Shown piece by piece: positions 9,779-18,059 of a DNA stretch of 35,631 bases (positions are counted from its first letter, which is position 1; each line of letters starts with the position of its first letter). Origin of the DNA: Thermoguttaceae bacterium. GTDB taxonomy: Bacteria > Planctomycetota > Planctomycetia > Pirellulales > Thermoguttaceae. The notes under the pieces were generated by a model that did not search any database, was not told where the DNA came from, and saw nothing but the letters and a program-made list of their open reading frames with translations. The position numbers were made by a program, and so were the translations under genes. The stretch spans positions 1 through 35,631 of the forward strand of contig JANXAQ010000344.1 of the NCBI GenBank assembly GCA_025062105.1, in the 5' to 3' direction.

Positions 9779-9925
9779 CTTAACTTTTGCCAATTTAGGC
9801 CTTCTCCCGGAGGGCAAAACTCTAACTACTTGTAACTATTGGACTTAGGACATTGTGGGAACAAAAGGAATTCTCGTCGTAAATACTGGAAATAAAAGGA
9901 CTTAGGGAAAATGGCAAAAGTCGAG
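9779..9925 (-). mobile_element. Family A MITE-like element (A6a)
   Basis: CTTAACTTTTGCCAATTTAG at the left, AACTATTGGACTTAGGACAT inside, AAAATGGCAAAAGTCGAG at the right. Together with A6b it forms a head-to-head pair separated by only CGAT. Confidence 0.85.
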
Positions 9926-9929
9926 CGAT

Positions 9930-10082
9930 CTTAACTTTTGCCATTTTGGTAACTTCTTTTATTTCAAAGAGGTAGCCTTTGAGAACTCTTTGTTCAGAAA
10001 ATTTCCTAACCCCAATATTTTCCAAGGACAAGGATTAGGACATCCAAAGGGGCATGCACCCTGGAAAATGGCAACAGTCGCG
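9930..10082 (+). mobile_element. Family A MITE-like element (A6b)
   Basis: CTTAACTTTTGCCATTTTGG at the left, TTCCTAACCCCAATATTTTC inside, AAAATGGCAACAGTCGCG at the right. More diverged than A6a in the middle. Confidence 0.75.
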
Positions 10083-10130
10083 CTGAGAGCTCTTAAATTG
10101 CAAGGCAGCTCGGGATCTACGCACTTTAGC

Positions 10131-10193
10131 GGCTATTGGGAAATTAAGATTTTGCTTGGTTTCTTGTGGGTTTTAGCCGAGCGGTCCGTATCC
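10131..10193 (+). repeat. Family C repeat (C3), left half only
   Basis: GGCTATTGGGAAATTAAGAT to GTTTTAGCCGAGCGGTCC matches the first part of C1. The copy stops exactly where element A7 begins, and its right half is not found after A7. Confidence 0.6.
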
Positions 10194-10341
10194 CTCGACT
10201 TTTGCCATTTTTGGCTTCCTCCCGAAAAGAGAAAGCTTTAACTGCTTGAAATTATTGGGGTTAGGAAGTTATAGGAAGACAAGGAGCGAACGCCGTAAGT
10301 TTTGGAAGCAAATCAATCAGGAAAAAATGGCAAAAGTCCAC
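10194..10341 (-). mobile_element. Family A MITE-like element (A7)
   Basis: 148 bp from CTCGACTTTTGCCATTTTTG to AAAAATGGCAAAAGTCCAC. It lies 60 bp beyond the stop codon of the sulfatase gene. Confidence 0.85.
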
Positions 10342-10401
10342 CTTTCCATGATGTGTTACGAAGCTATTAGTCCAGTTGATTGAAGGTTATTTGTTACCCA
10401 A

Positions 10402-12495
10402 TCACGGTTTTGCCGACGGCGTGGGGCGTTTCCAGATATCTATAGGTACGTCGTTTTTTACAGGTGGTCCTGGTCGTGTTCGGCCTTCGGCTACCTGTTG
10501 CTCTAAGAGTTTCAACAGCTGTTTTACTATTTCGGGATGCTGGGCTTGGAGATTTTTTTGTTCAGCGGGGTCTTCGGCGAGGTTGTACAGTTGTACTTCC
10601 GGGAGGCCTTCTCGATAAGCTTCTGGATCGCGGGGGCTGCTCCAGCCACCGCTTCCCGGCGTAAGAAGCAATTTCCACGCTCCTTGTCGAATGGCAAACT
10701 TGCCAGTAATGGAATGCATAATCAGGGAGTCTCGCACTGGGCCAGTGGCTTTGCCCAATAGGAGCGGGCGGAAACTCAAGCTATCTTCGGCGGCATGATC
10801 GGGCAGGTTTTGGCCCACCAGTTCTGCGCAGGTAGCCATCAGGTCCACCAAGCTCACCAGCTGGTTGGAACAGCTTCCGGCCGGCACCCGGCCAGGCCAG
10901 CATACTAGAAGTGGTACCCGGTGCCCCCCTTCCCAAAGGTCGGCTTTGGCTCCTCGCAGTCCTCCTGCCGGATCATGCCCCTTAGCCCGCAGAGTGGCAA
11001 AATCGGCCTGCGGCGATGGGCCATTATCGCTGGTAAAAATCACTAAGGTATTCTCCGCCAAGCCGTGTTTTTCCAAAGCTGCCAGTATCTGCCCTACACA
11101 ATCATCAGTTTGCATCACAAAATCGGCATAGGGATTCAACCCGCTTCGGCCTTGCCAAGGCTCGGAAGGCAGAATGGGAGTATGCGGGGAGTTCAGTGCT
11201 AGATACAAGAAAAACGGTTTGCCGGTTCGTGCTTCTGGAGCTCGGCACTGGATATATTCCAGGCTTTTGCGGGTAAGGACCGACAGTATCTCGACCGCCT
11301 CAAACTGGGCGGCAGCAGGCCCCCGTCGGGTCATCGCCGAACGACCTAGCATCATCGGAAACGCTTTATCCACCGTGGGTGGAACTTCTACCCGGTCATT
11401 ATGGATAAATGTATATGGTACCATATCCGGCGAGCCAGCAATCCCATAAAACTCGTCGAAGCCGACCGTCAGCGGCCCCTGACCAATCGGTTTGCTATAA
11501 TCCACGTTCCAGCCTTCCGGCCCATTTTCAATCCGATCGGTAAAAGGCGGGGTGTTCGGTTTTCTTGGCCAAGTAAGGCCCAGATGCCATTTGCCGATGC
11601 AGGCGGTATGGTACCCAGCTTTTTGGAGCAAAGCAGGTAATGTGAATCGCTCGGGAGAAATCAATGGAGGCGAAAGCCCGCCCAATACACCGCATTGAAG
11701 ACGGCTCCGCCAGCAATACCTCCCGGTCAGTAATGCATACCGACTCGGTGTACAGACCGACGAAGGGCTATGGGCGTCGGTAAACCGCATTCCCAGCCGG
11801 GCCAACCGATCCAAGTGCGGCGTTGGTATCTTGCCCTGGGGATTGTAGCAGCCAAGGTCGCCGTAGCCTAAATCATCGGCCAAAATAAGGAGAATGTTTG
11901 GCCTAGGTTCCCCTACACCAGAAGAAGCCTTGGGACTAAAAGCGGATTGCCCACCGGAAGGTTTCTCCGAATCGGAGGCCAACCCCAAAGCCGAAGGAAT
12001 TTTTGAACCGGAGGAAGGCACCGGATCGGAAGGAAGCTCTGAAACGGAAGAAAACTGCAGAACCCAAGGGAGCTTCGGGCTGGAAGATGGATTCGGGCCG
12101 GAAGCTGTCTTTGGATGGAATGGCGGGACCGCACCACAAAGCGTTTCTGGACCAAAAAGCCCCTTTTGGCTGAAAGGAGACTTTGAAGCGAAAGAGATCT
12201 GCGAATCGGAAAGAGGCTGACGGCCGGCAGGAGGCCTCAGACTCCAAGCAGACTCCAGACCCAAAGGAGTCTCCGGGCCGGAAGCTGTCTTTGGACGGAA
12301 TGGGGGGACCGAAACATAAAGCATTTCTGGACCGGAAAGCGCCTTTGGCTCGAAAAGAGTCTCTGGGCTGAAGGGGCCTCCTTGAACGGAGGAAGCTCCC
12401 ATGGCGTCGATAGGCTCGGTCGAGTAGGTGCAGAGAACCAACCCGCCAAAAGTTATATTTATGATCTGAATCGCTGCCCACACAGTCTGCTGCAT
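10402..12495 (-). CDS. Type I sulfatase (arylsulfatase family) with long low-complexity N-terminal insert
   Basis: Hydrolyses sulfate esters, in planctomycetes usually of polysaccharides; the substrate is not predictable here. The sulfatase fold starts at RPNILLILADD (about residue 198; Asp207 and Asp208 bind metal). Cys248 in CTPSR is the residue converted to formylglycine, with Arg252 following. GKWHLG (Lys302, His304), SPHTP (His438), TSDNGP (Asp490, Asn491) and GAKADLWEGG (Lys517) complete the site, so the enzyme should be active. ATG at 12495 has AGGAG ten bases upstream, and residues 5-22 are hydrophobic and probably direct export. Residues about 35-195 are odd: Pro/Ser/Gly-rich with recurring PPFRPKTASGPE and GPETL units and no domain. 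That part includes a direct DNA repeat (about 12097 and 12278). Total 697 residues against about 450-550 usual. No partner genes adjoin it. Confidence 0.93.
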   Translation of the reverse strand: MQQTVWAAIQIINITFGGLVLCTYSTEPIDAMGASSVQGGPFSPETLFEPKALSGPEMLYVSVPPFRPKTASGPETPLGLESAWSLRPPAGRQPLSDSQISFASKSPFSQKGLFGPETLCGAVPPFHPKTASGPNPSSSPKLPWVLQFSSVSELPSDPVPSSGSKIPSALGLASDSEKPSGGQSAFSPKASSGVGEPRPNILLILADDLGYGDLGCYNPQGKIPTPHLDRLARLGMRFTDAHSPSSVCTPSRYALLTGRYCWRSRLQCGVLGGLSPPLISPERFTLPALLQKAGYHTACIGKWHLGLTWPRKPNTPPFTDRIENGPEGWNVDYSKPIGQGPLTVGFDEFYGIAGSPDMVPYTFIHNDRVEVPPTVDKAFPMMLGRSAMTRRGPAAAQFEAVEILSVLTRKSLEYIQCRAPEARTGKPFFLYLALNSPHTPILPSEPWQGRSGLNPYADFVMQTDDCVGQILAALEKHGLAENTLVIFTSDNGPSPQADFATLRAKGHDPAGGLRGAKADLWEGGHRVPLLVCWPGRVPAGSCSNQLVSLVDLMATCAELVGQNLPDHAAEDSLSFRPLLLGKATGPVRDSLIMHSITGKFAIRQGAWKLLLTPGSGGWSSPRDPEAYREGLPEVQLYNLAEDPAEQKNLQAQHPEIVKQLLKLLEQQVAEGRTRPGPPVKNDVPIDIWKRPTPSAKP

Positions 12496-12841
12496 CCGGA
12501 GATTTCTCCTACAGAAAGAGTTCTATCTGAGACCAAGATTGTTCGGACCGATAGAACCCGGCCTTTCGATTAGTAGCAAATAAGGGGAACATGTCAGCCG
12601 AGTGAAACACTCCCGCCTATCCTCCACGTTCCAAAATGCCGAGATTGCCACCAGCTAGGGGCAAAAGGGGCAGGCCCGGCTTTGTTGATCTCCCTTAACC
12701 GCCCCCGCTCGCTGGGGAAGAGGGGAAAAAGAGTCCATTCCACTCGGCTGAAGCGTTACAAAAGAAAAAAGCGACATTCTCCAGGAAAAGCATAGTTTAT
12801 TGTACAGAGCTCTTATTGGATTCACTAGAGGGGGGATTTAT
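12496..12841. other. Intergenic stretch upstream of the sulfatase
   Basis: Contains the sulfatase ribosome binding site and an imperfect repeat of GTTCTATC/GATAGAAC near 12520-12560. No gene, clear promoter or family A-E repeat was seen. Confidence 0.4.
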
Positions 12842-12989
12842 CTTGACTTTTGTCATTTTTTCTAACTTATTTCGCCCCAAAGAGTTAGAACGAGCACCGA
12901 TTTTGTTCACCCAATATCCTACCGCCAACCATTCCGAACAGATAGAGATAGTCTCTTTCGGCAGGAGGTTAAAAATTGCAAAAGTCGAG
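12842..12989 (+). mobile_element. Family A MITE-like element (A8)
   Basis: CTTGACTTTTGTCATTTTTT at the left, GTTCACCCAATATCCTA inside, AAAATTGCAAAAGTCGAG at the right; 148 bp. Confidence 0.85.
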
Positions 12990-12990
12990 G

Positions 12991-13075
12991 GGAGAAGGGC
13001 ACTCTAACTGCTTCCAGTTATTGGAGTTAGGAAAAGGGAAAAAGGGTGCGGCTGAAATGCTACGGGCGAATTGAG
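12991..13075 (-). repeat. Family A fragment next to A8
   Basis: CACTCTAACTGCTTCCAG and TTATTGGAGTTAGGAAAAGG match the middle of a reversed family A copy. Both termini are missing. Confidence 0.5.
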
Positions 13076-13444
13076 CAAAATACATAAAGGGTGTTGCGAG
13101 GAGAAAGTCGGGCAGGTTCTAAACTCCCAACAGGCAAAAGAGATCTCTTAAAAATGAAATCTTACTCATGGATAAGGGGATTGTAGCCAAAGGTAGTTAG
13201 CAAGAGCAACTGTTCCACCGGTGCGTGTGAAATCTGGAGGGTTAAACTGGCCAAGAGACAAGAAAGGACATAGCCTTTGGCCCTCAGCAAATCCGCTCAG
13301 CAGAGCTCCTACTCATAGAAACAACCTCTTTGCTTTACCCTTTTTCCTTCCGAGGGAGCTAAACACTTTCGAGCCAGTTTTAACTCCTGGAATACGGTGC
13401 CCCTTGGTCTGTGGACCTACCAGAGAGCTTGCTATTATGTAGGG

Positions 13445-13720
13445 AGGGATTTACCATCACAAACGTGGCAAATCATCTTCCCCAAATAAGGAGAAAACGA
13501 ACCCTTCTAAAAAAACTAATTGCTAGTTTGGAGAAATCGCATACGTTAGGAAAAAGATCCGTGCAAAGATCGGGAGAGACATGGTTATAGAATCTGTTTT
13601 AGCTATATAGTACCTATTTTATCGATTCTGTGCTCTTCAACGGACTTTCGGGATTTGCCACAAGGTGATATCTGAGCCCTTCAACCCCCACTTGTGGATA
13701 ACAGTCAGACTAGCGGGGAG
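13445..13720 (+). repeat. Family E repeat (E2)
   Basis: Landmarks AATTGCTAGTTTGGAGAAAT, GTACCTATTTTATCGATTCT, CTTTCGGGATTTGCCACAAG and CACTTGTGGATAACAG in the same order as in E1. Confidence 0.65.
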
Positions 13721-13778
13721 GAGGGTTCCTAGGACAGAGTCTAATGATCTTCGCTAACTCCCTAAACTGACCATAAGA

Positions 13779-13968
13779 CCCTCTGCAAAATCCTGAATAT
13801 ATAATAGTGGACTTTATGAACTTTTGATTCTTCGGCCCTCCGGTTTTCCTAGTCGAACATCTACTATCGATTGGCTGCTCGCAATGCTAGCAACCCTATA
13901 TGTTGGTGTAAAAGGAGGACAGCCAAAATAGTCTAAAAATATCCTCCTTGAATTATGCAGAGGTTCCC
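13779..13968 (-). repeat. Family B repeat (B6), full length
   Basis: 190 bp from CCCTCTGCAAAATCCTGAA to TTGAATTATGCAGAGGTTCC. The central palindrome is present with one mismatch (GCTCGCAATGCTAGC). It is the best copy for defining family length. No gene lies between it and the stop of the next gene at 14169. Confidence 0.85.
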
Positions 13969-14168
13969 GTAAAAAAATCAGCCTCACCAGGTTTGCGGGC
14001 TGTGCGCTGCATCTGGAAAAATTCGCCATAATAGGAGGTTTGGAGATTCGGGCGTTTCCAAGCAGTACTCCACTTTCAAGGAGGAAGACGCTTCTGCGAC
14101 AACCTTTCAAACACCCAAAACCTTTTGGTCGCCTCTCACTGGTTTGACGGTTCTCAAGGGGGACCAAG

Positions 14169-17100
14169 TCATTTGAGGGTTGTTTCTTCTGAGTGGGGTA
14201 ACATTTGTTCCACGGGCAGTTCAAGGGGTGCTTCCGGCGTTTGCCTATCTGGGGGCATCTTCAAGCCACTAGGCGAAGGTGGTTTAGCCGGAAAGAGTTT
14301 TCTCCTCGAACCAGAGGGTTTGAGGGGACGTGGTTTTTCTGAGTTCGAGTTTTCGGATTCTGAGTGTTCAGAAACTTCCGGTGCTTCAGGCACAGGAGGG
14401 ACTTCCGGTGGTCTGGTGGATTTCCCGGGCGGAGGAGTTTCTGGGACCGGAGGAGTTTCTGGGACCAGCGGGGCTTCGGGTATTTTCGAGGTTTCCGGAC
14501 CAGTGGGTGCTGTGGTGGGCAGTTCCGGAGGCTTCATGGGTCCTCCTTCGGCCAAGGCCCGAAACATGCTATAAAAAAGCTCATACCGTGCTAGCATCTG
14601 CCTGGTGGGTTCGGGCATCCAGTTGGCACGCCACTCGTCCGGATGCATCTGGCCGTCTTTCCATATTTGGCCAAAACCTATGGCTACTACTCGGCCTTGA
14701 CCATATTGGATTCTGGCGGCTACCGGCTGTTGGCCTACATAAACTAAAGGTTCTCCGCCAGAAATCGGGCAGGCCGATTCTACAGAAATGCCAGTCACAC
14801 GGCCGGCTACCAGCAGCGGCCCACCTAGGCTAGGCTGATCATGGGCAATCTGGAGTCCGAACTGCTGTAGGATGGTGCCAGCGGTGGACCGATTGTTATC
14901 TGGACAATCGACCAGTAGGAGTTTGCCACCTTGAGCTACATAATCGCTCAGTGCCTGTCGGAACCAATATGGTACCGAACGGGTGGGGGCAATTACTACC
15001 AGCATATCGGCATCGAAAGTCGATAGGCCTTCGCGCCGAGCAGTAAAATAGCCTAACCTTGGGATCGTGTGCTCCAACAGGCCAAAGCCCTCCGGAGACT
15101 GATTGAAGGCTCCATTAGCCAACGGCACCTGGGAGACGTTGCGGTCGATGACCGCTAAACGGAAAGGCTTATTTTTCAGAGAGAGTTCGAGCCCCTGAAC
15201 AGCAGATCGATGGTAGAGGTCCGCTGCAGCTAGAGCAGTAGTAGCACCGGCTAACGCGGCTGCCAAAAGCAGAATCGATTTTCCTAGGGCACCTTCAGTG
15301 GGTAGTAGGTGGGCGCTGATAGGCCCACTGGCCGAGAGCTTAACTGATTCAGCGGCACTGCTAGCTGGGGAGCCTTTTGGGAAGCCAGCAGATCCGGTCG
15401 GCAAGCGAGCCGATTGTGGAGCCGAAATGGCCGGCGGATAGGCCTTCCAGCACCCGACGGCCGCTAACACCAAGCCTACAAGTGCTACTACCAAGCGGAT
15501 AGCCGTTTGAATCGGCAAAGGATCCAGCGGACTGCTGTGATTAAGCCATTCCAGCATATTCACAAAAAGTTCTGCTTTTCCCGGCTGGAAGACACAGAAA
15601 TTGGAGAAGATGGTCGAATCGGTAAAGGCCAACACCCGACCTCGGCCGTAACTGGTACTCCACAGTTGAACAAAAGCACCGGCCCGCAAATGGGGCAGAT
15701 ATTCGGCCTGAGGATGGTAATTGCTTGCCTCATAGGCCGCCGGTAGGCTCCACAGACCGGTGCTACGGATCACAGCCCGCCCCCAACTGCGGCCAGGATC
15801 AATCGAACAGGAAACCGCAAAATCCATCCTCGGCACAAGGGCTACTGCCGGATGCACTGGCCAGGGCCGACGATAACCCTGCTCATAAGGGGAACCGATG
15901 CAAAACAGTAGATCGTGCCGGAAAGTAAATCCCATCGGTCGGCAAATTGCATTCAAGTAGGTGCTCGACCGGAAGACATTCGTATGATCGCCGATTAGCA
16001 GCAGACTGCCCCCGTTGGCCACAAACCGATGAATCGCCTCAATTTCTTCCGGCGGATAAGGGGCGGTAGGGATTTTGATGATTAAAATATCACATTCCTG
16101 AAGGCGTGCCTCGGTGATAGGTTCGGATTCCAAAATACGACCCATCTGGAAAAAGTGGCTGCAAAAATCATAGATCAAGCGATAGTTATAGCCGGACGGT
16201 TCGCCGTACCAGCTGGTATCGTACGCCCGTAGGGTAGGCTCCCACTGGCTGTGGCGTTCGACGATCAGAACCCGCCCCTGCTTTGGTTGCCCGACAGGAG
16301 TCCAGACCACAGCGGTAGCAACGAAAGCTGCCCCAATAGCCACCGATACCATCGCCAAGCACATCCGACCGTTCCGTGGAATCGCTCTATCTACCAGTTC
16401 CGGAGCACTTTCCGGAGGCTGATTGCTTTTTGCCGGAAGAGCCGGTCTTTCGGTCCGAGCTGGGGCCGGGCTGCTCGCAGGAGAGGGAAAATCCCGGAAC
16501 AACCATGCTGCTCCTAAAACCAGACCTTGCAACAAAAGCAAATGGAACCATGGACTAAACATCTGAGCAATGGCTAAATGCTCTCCTCCTACGCCCTCCA
16601 GACTAGCCCGGTGTAGATACAGGCCCAAAACCAGCATCCAGCGAACTGGAATCCAAAGGGCCATCAGGCCGCATAATCGGCGGAAGCCTCGCAACCAACA
16701 GTTCCATCTGCTGCCCATTGAGGCTGAGGCCAAACACTGCCAAGCTAGCCAGACGATAGCTCCAGTAAAAAAGAGCACTGTGGCCGGGTCGAGGAACCAC
16801 TCCCAGCACAGGGCGATTCGGTGCGGCTGACCCAGGACCCGAAAGACAAGGTTGGGACCGGTGGCGGTGGCTTCGGGCTGTAACAGTTTTGCCAAACCCA
16901 CAGCAACCGGCCGAAGCCAAATGGGCAGTTCATGACTGCGTGCCGTCTGCCCCATGTATGCTTCGAGCATCAGCAGTTGGCAGACCAGCACGGTACCAGC
17001 CAGGAGGCAGGCCATGCAAAGCCGCCGAGTCGGAAGGCCAACTAATGGCCAGATTTCGGCCAGCCATAGACCCAACCAACCAGCCAGCATTAGAAGGGGC

Positions 17101-17489
17101 CCTACCTTTTGCGGCCAAGGCCAAAACCAAACCGGTACCAAAACAAACGCCGCCACACCAAATCGGGCGAGATTGGATATATGTGCATCTACGGAAGGCT
17201 CGGTCTGCCAAACTCGCTGGTCTCCCGTTTCTGAAATCCGAGCGCCGCTCGGTCGGTTGGACGAGCGGACAGTTGGTTTGGTTTCCGAGCAGCATAGAGC
17301 CAGATTCTCCAAAGCCGGCCTCGGATTTTCCCAAGATGAATTCTGGAAAGAGTTCCGGAAGCCCAGTGCTAAGAGAAGTAGCGATCCTGCCAGACTGGCT
17401 AAATACCAGACCGGCTGCGCCGGCGCAAAATAATGGATGCCCCATAACCATCCGACCGTTAACAGAGCTAAGCCAAACCAAATAGGCAT
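14169..17489 (-). CDS. Giant membrane protein with two amidotransferase-like domains (protein M1)
   Basis: Not recognised as a named protein. The 1106 residues read, in order: an N-terminal membrane region (about 1-400) with around ten hydrophobic segments and hydrophilic loops; an alpha/beta domain (about 405-650) with VLIVERH, ECDILIIKIP and FVANGGSLLLIGDH; a membrane segment (about 665-690) and another (about 735-755); a second alpha/beta domain (about 770-985) with DADMLVVIAP, YVAQGGKLLLVDCP and YGQGRVVAIGFG; and a C-terminal tail of about 120 residues with PETPPVPETPP-type repeats. The VAxGGxLLL pattern is that of DUF4350 and GldG-like proteins with a class I amidotransferase-type fold, here without an obvious catalytic triad. 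ATG at 17489 has AGGAG ten bases upstream. The next gene upstream (protein M2) has the same layout, so the two probably act together in the envelope. Confidence 0.85.
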   Translation of the reverse strand: MPIWFGLALLTVGWLWGIHYFAPAQPVWYLASLAGSLLLLALGFRNSFQNSSWENPRPALENLALCCSETKPTVRSSNRPSGARISETGDQRVWQTEPSVDAHISNLARFGVAAFVLVPVWFWPWPQKVGPLLMLAGWLGLWLAEIWPLVGLPTRRLCMACLLAGTVLVCQLLMLEAYMGQTARSHELPIWLRPVAVGLAKLLQPEATATGPNLVFRVLGQPHRIALCWEWFLDPATVLFFTGAIVWLAWQCLASASMGSRWNCWLRGFRRLCGLMALWIPVRWMLVLGLYLHRASLEGVGGEHLAIAQMFSPWFHLLLLQGLVLGAAWLFRDFPSPASSPAPARTERPALPAKSNQPPESAPELVDRAIPRNGRMCLAMVSVAIGAAFVATAVVWTPVGQPKQGRVLIVERHSQWEPTLRAYDTSWYGEPSGYNYRLIYDFCSHFFQMGRILESEPITEARLQECDILIIKIPTAPYPPEEIEAIHRFVANGGSLLLIGDHTNVFRSSTYLNAICRPMGFTFRHDLLFCIGSPYEQGYRRPWPVHPAVALVPRMDFAVSCSIDPGRSWGRAVIRSTGLWSLPAAYEASNYHPQAEYLPHLRAGAFVQLWSTSYGRGRVLAFTDSTIFSNFCVFQPGKAELFVNMLEWLNHSSPLDPLPIQTAIRLVVALVGLVLAAVGCWKAYPPAISAPQSARLPTGSAGFPKGSPASSAAESVKLSASGPISAHLLPTEGALGKSILLLAAALAGATTALAAADLYHRSAVQGLELSLKNKPFRLAVIDRNVSQVPLANGAFNQSPEGFGLLEHTIPRLGYFTARREGLSTFDADMLVVIAPTRSVPYWFRQALSDYVAQGGKLLLVDCPDNNRSTAGTILQQFGLQIAHDQPSLGGPLLVAGRVTGISVESACPISGGEPLVYVGQQPVAARIQYGQGRVVAIGFGQIWKDGQMHPDEWRANWMPEPTRQMLARYELFYSMFRALAEGGPMKPPELPTTAPTGPETSKIPEAPLVPETPPVPETPPPGKSTRPPEVPPVPEAPEVSEHSESENSNSEKPRPLKPSGSRRKLFPAKPPSPSGLKMPPDRQTPEAPLELPVEQMLPHSEETTLK

Positions 17490-17608
17490 CAGCTTTTTTC
17501 TCCTAACTCCGTCTGGTTCGATTTGCCGCGTTTATTCCAGCGAGCCTCCATTTTTCTGAGAAACCTTCTGCCGAGAAGAGAATCCAACCTTTGACCAGCC
17601 TGCTCACA

Positions 17609-17764
17609 AGCTTTCCTGAAATTGGGATTTGGGGTCTAATGGTTCTTTGGCTGGCTGGTCTTTTAATCCACGCTCCTGGAAAAAATAGAACCTTGAGGAT
17701 TCTGGGAAATTTCAGGAAGGAAAACTGCTTTCGTCCTGGAAATGCTTTTTCAAGCCAACCTCAA
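17609..17764 (+). repeat. Family C repeat (C4)
   Basis: CTTTCCTGAAATTGGGATTT at the left, GATTCTGGGAAATTTCAGGA and GGAAATGCTTTTTCAAGCC to the right. Ends diverged. Followed within a few bases by the outer A9 element. Confidence 0.7.
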
Positions 17765-17766
17765 AA

Positions 17767-18058
17767 CTTCACTTTTGCCATTTTTGGACTCCTCTGGAAC
17801 TCGACTTTTGCCATTTTCCCTAACTCCTTTGCTTCCGGATTTACGACGAAACCTCCTTTTGTTCGCCCAATTTCCTAAGTCCAATAGTTACAAGAAGTCA
17901 TAACTTTCTCCTTCCGGGACGAGGCCAAAAATGCCAAAAGTCGAGTTGGAAGAGCCATGCTCTAACTCCTTGTTAGAGATTTTGGAAAACTGGGTGAAAG
18001 GAGGTTTTGTCTTACCTACTGAAAACAAAGAGCGTTAAGAAAAACGGCAAAAGTCAAG
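17767..18058 (-). mobile_element. Family A MITE-like element (A9 outer), interrupted by A9 inner
   Basis: Left piece 17767-17799 (CTTCACTTTTGCCATTTTTG) and right piece from 17952 (GCTCTAACTCCTTGTTAG to AAACGGCAAAAGTCAAG) make one reversed copy once the inner element is removed. The right end abuts the stop codon of the next gene (18060-18062). Confidence 0.85.
17800..17945 (+). mobile_element. Family A MITE-like element (A9 inner), nested
   Basis: CTCGACTTTTGCCATTTTCC to AATGCCAAAAGTCGAG, 146 bp, lying inside the outer A9 copy in opposite orientation. It is flanked by CTGGAA (17794-17799) and TTGGAA (17946-17951), a 6-bp duplication with one mismatch. Confidence 0.93.
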
Positions 18059-18059
18059 C

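Noticed and set aside
7648..10341. Flanking duplications for A4, A5, A6a, A6b and A7
   Set aside because: The six bases on either side do not match; duplications may have decayed, so none is claimed.
11894..12220. Plus-strand frame over the sulfatase insert giving an acidic repeat protein
   Set aside because: It is the opposite-strand reading of the repeat region in the sulfatase gene; no start site supports it.
16889..17485. Long plus-strand frame opposite the membrane region of M1
   Set aside because: Shadow of the M1 coding sequence with no start site or domain.
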